Part shown: piece after piece, positions 5,847 to 11,165 of the stretch
Layout: every line of letters begins with the position of its first letter
How positions within the stretch are numbered: the stretch's first letter is position 1
Assembly (NCBI GenBank): GCA_035997545.1
Contig: DASYIL010000040.1
Coordinates: 1-11,707 of the forward strand
Direction of reading: 5' to 3'
Source of the DNA: GCA-003244245 sp035997545
GTDB taxonomy: Bacteria > Actinomycetota > Actinomycetes > Mycobacteriales > Pseudonocardiaceae
DNA length: 11,707 nt
Translations under genes and position numbers: made by a program
Notes under the pieces: model-generated
Told to the model about the DNA's origin: nothing
Databases searched by the model: none
What the model saw: the letters and a program-made list of their open reading frames with translations, nothing else

Positions 5847-6701
5847 TCAGCGCAGCAGCCGAGACAGTCTGCGATCGGCCAGCGGCTTGCCCCCCGTCTG
5901 GCAGGTCGGGCAGTACTGGAACGCTTGGTCGGCGAAGGACACCTCGCGGACGGTGTCGCCGCATACCGGGCAGGGCAGACCGGTGCGGGCATGCACCGCC
6001 AGGCCGGCCCGTTTCTCTCCTTTGAGTCGGGCGGCGTCCTGGCCGACGGAGCGCCCCACCGCGTCGCGTAGCACCCGTTGCAGTGCCTCGTGTAACCGGT
6101 CCAGTGCATCGTCGGACAACCGCCCTGCGGTGGCGTAGGGCGACAGTCGCGCGGCGTGCAGCACCTCGTCGGAATAGGCGTTGCCGATCCCTGCGATCAG
6201 CGTTTGCTCGGTCAGTGCCGTCTTGAGTCGCTCGGCGCGCCCGCGCAGCACCTCGGCGAGTCTGTTGCGGGACAGGGCCAGGGCGTCTGGGCCGAGCCGG
6301 GCGATGCCGGGCACTTCGGTCACCTCGCCCACCACATACACCGCCAGCCGCTTTTGGGTGCCCGCCTCGGTGAGATCGAAGCCCGAGCCCCTGCTCAGGT
6401 GCAACCGCAGCGCGATCGGCCCCTTACCCGGGCGGGGCGCGGCCGGGGCCAGCGAGTCGGACCAGCGCAGCCAGCCCGCCCGCGCCAGGTGGGCCACCAG
6501 CGTGGGTCCCTCGGTGTGCAGCGCGAGGAACTTGCCGTGCCTGCTGGCCGCGTTCACGGGTTGCCCGTGCAGGGCGCTCGTGGGCGGCTGCACCGTCTTG
6601 AGCACCGTGAGGGAGGCGACGTCGACGCGGGTCACGGTTGCGCCGACGGCGTGCTCGCGCAGATGGTGCGCCAGCGCCTCGACTTCGGGCAGCTCCGGCA
6701 T
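5847..6701 (-). CDS. Fpg/Nei family DNA glycosylase (formamidopyrimidine/endonuclease VIII type)
   Basis: This 284-aa base-excision repair enzyme removes oxidised bases from DNA and nicks the strand. It begins MPELPEVEAL, so processed P2 is the Schiff-base nucleophile and E3 the catalytic acid. K57 in RHGKFLAL corresponds to the conserved beta-strand lysine. TLIAGIGNAYSDEVL (167-181) is the helix-two-turn-helix with N174. The C-terminal zinc finger has four cysteines, C244/C247 and C264/C267. The Fpg zinc-finger arginine that sits four residues before the third cysteine in E. coli appears here as Q259 or a nearby residue (FADQAFQYCPTC). The protein extends about 17 residues past the finger (TGGKPLADRRLSRLLR), as in an actinobacterial Fpg/Nei subgroup. 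Substrate preference (8-oxoG or oxidised pyrimidines) cannot be told from sequence alone. It has no strong ribosome binding site and starts 59 nt after the preceding stop. Confidence 0.94.
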   Translation of the reverse strand: MPELPEVEALAHHLREHAVGATVTRVDVASLTVLKTVQPPTSALHGQPVNAASRHGKFLALHTEGPTLVAHLARAGWLRWSDSLAPAAPRPGKGPIALRLHLSRGSGFDLTEAGTQKRLAVYVVGEVTEVPGIARLGPDALALSRNRLAEVLRGRAERLKTALTEQTLIAGIGNAYSDEVLHAARLSPYATAGRLSDDALDRLHEALQRVLRDAVGRSVGQDAARLKGEKRAGLAVHARTGLPCPVCGDTVREVSFADQAFQYCPTCQTGGKPLADRRLSRLLR

Positions 6702-6760
6702 GAGTCCAGTGTGCGCTCACGCGATCTGAGTGTGGCCCAGAAAGTGACCCAGCGGCACTC

Positions 6761-7201
6761 TTACGTGACCTGCCGAAGCAGCCCGGTGCCGTCGTCGGGG
6801 GTGGCTCGGGTCTTCAGGTACTGGGTGACCCGCTGGGTGTCCTGGCGAGCCGTCACCGCGCCGTGCACGAGGCCCCTCCAGTGCTCGCCGGAGGTCTCGA
6901 TCGGCTCGGCCGTCTTCGCCTCGATGGTCCAGGGCCGCCGCACCGCCCACTGTATCGGCAGTATCATCAGCACCAGGAGCAACAAGAGCAACAACCAGGA
7001 TGGCACGGCCGACCACACCCCTGGTGGCGTCCAGAACACCACGAAGAGCGTCAGCACGACGATGACCCCGAGCATCGCGATGCCGGACACATAACCGGCG
7101 GCCATGTCGTTCTCGAACTGCTCCTCCTGCGCCGGGGCCCAGTGGATGGTGCTCTGGACAGTCCAGCTGCGCCCATCGGGGCTACGCACCACCCGCGTCA
7201 T
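6761..7201 (-). CDS. Two-helix membrane protein of unknown function
   Basis: This 146-aa protein has a charged N-terminal segment (MTRVVRSPDGRSWTVQ), two hydrophobic helices (about 38-57 and 68-87, the second almost pure Leu/Val), then RRPWTIEAKT and a hydrophilic C-terminal half with the helical stretch VTARQDTQRVTQYLKTR. Proteins with this beginning and the RRPWT junction after the second helix recur in Pseudonocardiales, to my recollection; I cannot assign a characterised family. Both ends are probably cytoplasmic because of the flanking arginines. A strong ribosome binding site (GGAGG, 7 nt before the ATG at 7201) supports the start. A terminator-like hairpin upstream separates it from the DUF1996 gene, so it probably has its own promoter. 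It ends 59 nt before the glycosylase, and cotranscription with that gene is possible. Confidence 0.85.
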   Translation of the reverse strand: MTRVVRSPDGRSWTVQSTIHWAPAQEEQFENDMAAGYVSGIAMLGVIVVLTLFVVFWTPPGVWSAVPSWLLLLLLLVLMILPIQWAVRRPWTIEAKTAEPIETSGEHWRGLVHGAVTARQDTQRVTQYLKTRATPDDGTGLLRQVT

Positions 7202-7207
7202 GTCCCA

Positions 7208-7212
7208 CCTCC
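7208..7212 (-). promoter_or_regulatory. Strong ribosome binding site of the two-helix membrane protein
   Basis: GGAGG on the minus strand lies about 7 nt upstream of the ATG at 7201. It is the best Shine-Dalgarno match in the window and fixes the start. Confidence 0.65.
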
Positions 7213-7255
7213 GTGCCTTTCGCTGGACCAGCCAGCGTACTGCCGTCAGCTGAGA

Positions 7256-7288
7256 AGTGGACCGTTGCGTGCGGCGGCAACGGCCACT
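7256..7288 (-). terminator. Terminator-like hairpin after the DUF1996 gene
   Basis: Arms 7256-7268 (agtggaccgttgc) and 7277-7288 (gcaacggccact) pair over 12 bp with a single bulged A (7261) and an 8-nt loop. It begins 15 nt beyond the DUF1996 stop at 7304. In the transcript it is followed by a short pyrimidine run (TTCTC) and not by a true T-tract, as in many actinobacterial intrinsic terminators. It probably ends the DUF4142-DUF1996 transcript. Confidence 0.65.
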
Positions 7289-7303
7289 CCTGGTTGCAAG
7301 CGA

Positions 7304-8458
7304 TCAGCAGGTTCGGCCGGTGTTGATGCAGTCCGCCATCTGCAGCAACAGCGCTGCCGGCATGATGGCCATGAAATCGGCGTGGTCGGTGGCCGGGTTG
7401 TGCCGCTGGTCGGGGAAGGAATCCACGGCGAACGCCCGGCCGGCTGGCTGATCGTAGGTCAGCGTCATCCGCAGTTGCGGGATGACTACCGTGCCGCCAT
7501 CGCACGATCCGTCCCGCCGCGGGAAGAGGACGTGGGTCCGGTGGTTCGCCGAGTCCAGGTTCTTCCCGTCCCAGCAGCTGGGAAAGTCCAGGATGCGCAC
7601 CAGTTGGCTGCCTTGCGGGCACAGCGGGTACTTGGTAGTGGTGCGGTCCTCGAAACCGGCGCAGGTCCACGCCGCCTTGGCGTCGGCATCGCCGTTGGTC
7701 ACGGCCTTGGCGTCGCCCATAATCATCGTTAGGTCATCCGGCATCGCGGTCACCGGGCCGGTCGGGTTGCCCCGGAACTGTAGTTGCACCGAAGTGGGTC
7801 GCAGGATCTCGCCGACGTTGCCGTCCAGACCGCCGCCGTCGGCCCTGGCGTCATCGCCCCGCTGCCCGGTGTCGCGCAGCACGGGCCAGAAGTAGGTCGA
7901 CTGGTCGTCGTTGGCGCAGGTGGTGCCGGCCTTGTGGAGGCTCTCGTCGGTGGAGAAGGCATCGGTCGACAGGTTGCCGACGTAGTCGTGGACGTGCTGA
8001 GCGCCGTTGCGCTTGCCTGGCGCCACCATGAAGTTGTCGGAGTTGCGGTGTCCCTCGGCATTCGTGCCACATTGGGTGGTGAAGGTGCCGATGGACCCGT
8101 TACCCCTCAGCGCGACTGGCCTGACGTCGGGCCGCAGATCCTGGATGCGGACGAAGTCGTTTCGGGCGGGCCCACCGGCCTTTTCCCGGCCAGGGAATTG
8201 CACGGCGGCGGCCTTCTTCTTAGCTTCCTTTTTCTTGCCGCGCTCCTTCCTGCCGTTCCTCTTGCCGTCGGAGTCGCCACCGCGGTCTTTGTTGCTGTTG
8301 AATGCGAGCTGCGCAGCTGCCGAGTCCCTTCCTCCGCGGCCCCCCGACTCGGCGCCAGCGGTGTTGGTGGCAGCCATAATCCCGCCGCCGGCGAGCAGAG
8401 TCACGGCTGCTGCCATCAGGGCCATGGGGGCCTTGCTCCTGTGCTTTCCACGTGCCAT
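7304..8458 (-). CDS. Secreted DUF1996 domain protein
   Basis: This 384-aa protein has a Sec signal peptide (MARGKHRSK followed by a hydrophobic Ala/Leu/Gly core, likely cleavage after NTAGA near residue 37). A very basic low-complexity region follows (about 57-85, with KRNGRKERGKKKEAKKK), then a DUF1996 domain (about 115-375). Domain signatures are the HVH triplet at 155-157, the stretch STYFWPVL, and CPQGSQLVRILDFPSCWDG followed by NLDSANHRTHVLFP. Eight cysteines (130, 181, 266, 280, 295, 319, 377, 384), an even number, suit disulfides outside the cell. DUF1996 is found in fungi and actinobacteria, and I know of no established bacterial function. The ATG at 8458 was preferred to a GTG three codons upstream because GGAG lies 8 nt before the ATG and would abut the GTG. 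It starts 39 nt after the DUF4142 stop, so the two are likely one operon. Confidence 0.9.
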   Translation of the reverse strand: MARGKHRSKAPMALMAAAVTLLAGGGIMAATNTAGAESGGRGGRDSAAAQLAFNSNKDRGGDSDGKRNGRKERGKKKEAKKKAAAVQFPGREKAGGPARNDFVRIQDLRPDVRPVALRGNGSIGTFTTQCGTNAEGHRNSDNFMVAPGKRNGAQHVHDYVGNLSTDAFSTDESLHKAGTTCANDDQSTYFWPVLRDTGQRGDDARADGGGLDGNVGEILRPTSVQLQFRGNPTGPVTAMPDDLTMIMGDAKAVTNGDADAKAAWTCAGFEDRTTTKYPLCPQGSQLVRILDFPSCWDGKNLDSANHRTHVLFPRRDGSCDGGTVVIPQLRMTLTYDQPAGRAFAVDSFPDQRHNPATDHADFMAIMPAALLLQMADCINTGRTC

Positions 8459-8497
8459 CAGTCTCACTCCAGGTTGTGAGGGGGAACGGATCGGGGG

Positions 8498-9475
8498 TCA
8501 CCAGCGCTGGGCGGCGTGCCGTGGTCGGCCGGATGGGTCGAACGAGCGCTGGAGGCTGGGACGGGCTCGCCGCGCCCGCAGGCCGGCGGTCCCCAGTACG
8601 GAGAGCAGGCCGACGATGGCCAGCAGTGTGGCGATATAGACCATGGCGGCGATTGTGATCTGCGCGCTGTTGACCGGGGTGACGTTGGCCACCTGGTCGA
8701 GGTGCTGGCTGTGGTCGACCGCCGCGGGTACGACTGCCGGTCCAGGCGGGGCTGCCGGTGGGGGCGCGGCTGCCGCCGGGGGTGTCACCGCCGGTGGGGG
8801 GGCGGCTGCCGCGAGGGGTACGGCTGCCGCTGGAGGTACGGCTGCCCCGGGGGGCGGGGCCGCGGGGGTCGGCGCCTCGGGAAGCGCAGCGTAGTCGACC
8901 AGCCCGGTGCTCTCCAGGTACTCATGGTGCCGGGTGACGAATTGGGCAGAGGTAGCGGCGAACTGCCGGACCAGGTCGTTGCGGGTGCCGGATCGCACTC
9001 CCGTGATGACCGACAGCACCTTGCCGTGTGCGGCGCGCAACAGCTGCACGAACGTGCGGTCGAAGTCCGACCCCGACTGGCTGCCTATCTCAGCTATCCA
9101 GCCCTTCTGTTGGTCGCTGGGCTGGTTGGGTAGCGGCACACCAAGCCGTGCGGAGACCTCGCGGACCCGCGCGTCGAGATCGACGTGCTCAGCCGAGATG
9201 AGCCGGCCTACTTCCCGCACTCGCGCACTGCTGGCCCGCTGCTGGGCTTGCTGCCCGGTTGGTCCCTCCCACAGACCGGCCTGCCGGACTTTGATCAGCA
9301 GGTCTCGGTCCGCGGGACCGAGCGGGCCCCATTGGGTTTGCGTCCAGCCGTTGTCCTGCACGGCTGTGGCCCGGAACTGCGATCTGTCCCAGTACTGGAA
9401 CACGGCGACCGATAGTGCGGCGATTACGGCCAGCGCGACGGTCCACACGACGAAACGAGGTATCGGGGGGTGCAC
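8498..9475 (-). CDS. Membrane-tethered DUF4142 protein with Pro/Ala linker and C-terminal helix
   Basis: This 325-aa protein has an N-terminal helix (about 8-28, an uncleaved anchor or signal), a DUF4142 four-helix region (about 52-193) with GPLGPADRDLLIKVRQAGLWE, SAEHVDLDARVREVSARLGV and HHEYLESTGLVDY, a Pro/Ala linker (200-253), a second helix (about 272-295) and a basic tail (RARRARPSLQR). The predicted topology has both ends inside and the DUF4142 bundle on the outer face. DUF4142 is described as a ferritin-like helical family; His residues (H97, H150, H183, H184) are present but metal binding is not shown. The GTG at 9475 is supported by GAAAGG about 8 nt upstream. The linker DNA (8717-8878) is a GC-rich imperfect repeat, which is explained by its coding content. 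It is the first gene of a pair with the DUF1996 gene. Confidence 0.88.
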   Translation of the reverse strand: MHPPIPRFVVWTVALAVIAALSVAVFQYWDRSQFRATAVQDNGWTQTQWGPLGPADRDLLIKVRQAGLWEGPTGQQAQQRASSARVREVGRLISAEHVDLDARVREVSARLGVPLPNQPSDQQKGWIAEIGSQSGSDFDRTFVQLLRAAHGKVLSVITGVRSGTRNDLVRQFAATSAQFVTRHHEYLESTGLVDYAALPEAPTPAAPPPGAAVPPAAAVPLAAAAPPPAVTPPAAAAPPPAAPPGPAVVPAAVDHSQHLDQVANVTPVNSAQITIAAMVYIATLLAIVGLLSVLGTAGLRARRARPSLQRSFDPSGRPRHAAQRW

Positions 9476-9527
9476 AGGGCAGACCTTTCTGCATCAGTTG
9501 TCAATTGGTTGTTCGCTCTGGGCTCGT

Positions 9528-9603
9528 TTTTGCGGAAGTTCACCTTCGATTCAGACGAGGCCGAATTTTGCGGAAGTTCATTCTCGATTCACACGAGGTC
9601 GAA
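9528..9603. repeat. Tandem 38-bp direct repeat (two units) duplicating the 3' end of the oxidoreductase gene
   Basis: Unit 1 (9528-9565) and unit 2 (9566-9603) are adjacent and identical at 33 of 38 positions, sharing TTTTGCGGAAGTTCA, TCGATTCA, ACGAGG and CGAA. Unit 2 contains the last four codons and stop of the flavocytochrome (FDLV then TGA). Unit 1 carries the matching sequence TTC GGC CTC GTC TGA, an untranslated echo. The pair occupies positions 53-128 upstream of the DUF4142 start, so it also lies in that gene's promoter region. It may be a segmental duplication or paired binding sites. There is no internal long hairpin. Confidence 0.75.
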
Positions 9604-10923
9604 CTGCTCTGTGTGGATCCGCGGCGGGGGGATGTCCATCCCGGCTAGCACCGTCAGCACATCGTTGACGAGTGCCGGCGGCCCGCAGAGGAAGTAGTCG
9701 AGCTGGTTGCGCCGGAACTTGCCGGGCAGCAGCGTGGTGAGCAGCTCCTCGTCGACGGCGCCGGTCGCGCCGGTCCAGCCCTCCGGCGGCTGGCGCAGCA
9801 GCTCCATGACGGTGAGATCCAGCCGCTCCTTGAGCTGGCTGAGCTCCTCACGGAACAGCAATTCGTCGGTTGTCTTGGCGACTACCACCAGCCGGTGTGG
9901 CCGCCGGTCGTGCCGGTGCGCCAGGGTCCGCAGCATGCTCATCATCGGGGTGATGCCCACCCCGCCGGCGACCATCACCAGACCGGTGCTGGGTTGCAGG
10001 TCAACGCTGAAGGCGCCATGCGGGCCGTCGATCCACACCGGGCTGCCCGGCCGAAGCCGGCGTATTGTGCGGGTGAAATCACCGATATGCCGGATGGTGA
10101 ACTCGGTCCACTCGCCCGTATGAGCGCTGGAGGCGATGGTGAACGGGTGCTCCTCGGCCCGGATCGACGGGTTCAGGCGCAGCCAGGCGAACTGGCCCGG
10201 CGCGAAGTTCAAGCTCCGGCGGCCCAGCCCGTGCCGGTCCCGGCGGGGCTCGAGTACGAGGGTGCTCACGGTGTCGGTCTCCGGCCGGACCTCGCGCACC
10301 ACGAACTCGCTCTGCGCGCCGAAGACCGGCCGCCACAACCACCGGTAGGCCAGCACCCCCAGCACGCCCAGCGCGAGGACGGTGAGCCAGGCCCGCATTG
10401 CGGCATCGCGGACTAGGTGGTCAAGCCACCAGATGTGCAGCGCCGTGAGGACCAGCATCGAGCCGGCCAGTGCCAGATGTACCCAGCGCCACACCTCGTA
10501 GCGGTGCCGCAGCCGCTTGCGTAACAGTGAAAGCCCGATCAACCCGCCCAGCGCCATGGTGGCGCCGGTGGCTGCCCGAGCGCGACCAGGCGCATGGACG
10601 ATGTCGAGCAGTTCGACGTTGGCTGGGTTCGCCGCCATGACCAGCGCGATGTGCGTGAGGACGAGCAGCGCGACGAGCAATCCGACGAAGCGGTGGATAC
10701 CGAGGACACCTTCGATGCCGAAGGTGCGGGTCAGCGAGCGCAGCCGGGATGGCAGCACGACGGCGCAGACCAGGAACGAGGTGGCGAGTAGTCCCATCCC
10801 GACGGAGAGCTGCGAAAGCAGCGGTGAATCGTCCCCACTGCGCAGACTGAGCAGCATGGGCGCCAGGAGCACGGCGAGGAAGGCCGTCGCCCATAGCGTT
10901 CGTTCCCGTAGCTGCCGTCGCAT
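9589..10923 (-). CDS. NOX/ferric-reductase-like flavocytochrome (FAD and NAD(P) binding)
   Basis: This 444-aa integral membrane oxidoreductase has about six helices in residues 1-200 forming a ferric reductase-like transmembrane domain, then a ferredoxin-reductase-type FAD domain (about 205-310) and NAD(P) domain (about 315-444). Haem ligands are H77 and H91 (HRFVGL to LTH) and H149 and H163 (WVH to LHIWW), each pair with 13 residues between, which is the bis-haem pattern. FAD contact is EHPFTIASS (258-266). NAD(P) contacts are GGVGITPMMS (320-329) and FLCGPP (411-416). It should pass electrons from cytosolic NAD(P)H across the membrane to ferric iron, oxygen or another acceptor. The ATG at 10923 is chosen; a TTG at 10965 would add 14 basic residues. 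Neither has a good ribosome binding site. It is transcribed away from the regulator at 11166. Confidence 0.92.
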   Translation of the reverse strand: MRRQLRERTLWATAFLAVLLAPMLLSLRSGDDSPLLSQLSVGMGLLATSFLVCAVVLPSRLRSLTRTFGIEGVLGIHRFVGLLVALLVLTHIALVMAANPANVELLDIVHAPGRARAATGATMALGGLIGLSLLRKRLRHRYEVWRWVHLALAGSMLVLTALHIWWLDHLVRDAAMRAWLTVLALGVLGVLAYRWLWRPVFGAQSEFVVREVRPETDTVSTLVLEPRRDRHGLGRRSLNFAPGQFAWLRLNPSIRAEEHPFTIASSAHTGEWTEFTIRHIGDFTRTIRRLRPGSPVWIDGPHGAFSVDLQPSTGLVMVAGGVGITPMMSMLRTLAHRHDRRPHRLVVVAKTTDELLFREELSQLKERLDLTVMELLRQPPEGWTGATGAVDEELLTTLLPGKFRRNQLDYFLCGPPALVNDVLTVLAGMDIPPPRIHTEQFDLV

Positions 10924-11027
10924 GGCGCGGAACCGTAGGGACAAGAGGGTGCCCCGCCGGGCCAACCTGAGAGCGTTACCGGCCCGTTGTCGCCCATCCG
11001 ACCGCGAGAGGCGATGAGCGCCCCTCG

Positions 11028-11056
11028 ATTACTCCGAACGGCCTACGAATTACTCC
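11028..11056 (+). repeat. Direct repeat ATTACTCC with 21-bp spacing
   Basis: Two exact ATTACTCC copies are separated start to start by 21 bp, two helical turns, in a divergent promoter region. OmpR/PhoB-family regulators commonly bind direct repeats as tandem dimers, typically spaced about one turn apart, so this is a possible operator for the neighbouring regulator. With only 8 bp per copy, chance remains possible. Confidence 0.35.
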
Positions 11057-11106
11057 AATTGCCACCTGACGCACTCAACAACACTGCGTGACCTGTTGGA
11101 CCGCCC

Positions 11107-11149
11107 GGGTAATCCTGCCGCTCAACGATTGCCCAGCGCCGCACGGCGC
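11107..11149 (+). promoter_or_regulatory. Two consecutive hairpins just upstream of the OmpR-type regulator
   Basis: Hairpin 1 has GGGTAATC (11107-11114) pairing with GATTGCCC (11127-11134), 8 bp including one G-U, with a 12-nt loop. Hairpin 2 is the near-palindrome GCGCCG-CA-CGGCGC (11136-11149). They end 16 nt before the ATG at 11166, where no good ribosome binding site is seen. They could be a structured leader, an autoregulatory operator or a barrier to transcription. Confidence 0.4.
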
Positions 11150-11165
11150 GGAAACCTTGCCGGCG

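Larger units (their letters stand above)
10924..11165. promoter_or_regulatory. Divergent intergenic region between the flavocytochrome and the OmpR-type regulator
   Basis: This 242-nt region is not convincingly coding and must hold promoters for both genes. It is less GC-rich in the middle (about 11025-11095) than the rest of the window. The octamer ATTACTCC occurs at 11028-11035 and 11049-11056, 21 bp apart, and both copies are followed by A-rich bases. Two hairpins lie nearer the regulator. No clear -35/-10 pair can be named with confidence. Confidence 0.5.

Noticed and set aside
6702..6760. GAGTG...CACTC as a terminator after the two-helix membrane protein
   Set aside because: Only five pairs across a long gap; readthrough into the glycosylase gene is equally likely.
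6156..7094. Long plus-strand open frames across the glycosylase and membrane-protein genes
   Set aside because: They are antisense to well-supported genes, and high GC content keeps such frames open; the translations show no domain.
8717..8878. GC-rich imperfect tandem repeat
   Set aside because: Explained by the coding sequence of the Pro/Ala linker in the DUF4142 protein.
9499..9504. TTGACA on the minus strand before the DUF4142 gene, a perfect -35 hexamer
   Set aside because: Seventeen bases downstream there is only TGCCCT, immediately before the start codon, so no -10 element fits.
10594..10791. Acidic Asp/Glu/Gln-rich plus-strand frame inside the flavocytochrome gene
   Set aside because: It is antisense to transmembrane helices of a clear gene, and its composition is what the opposite strand of Leu/Val/Ala/Arg codons gives.
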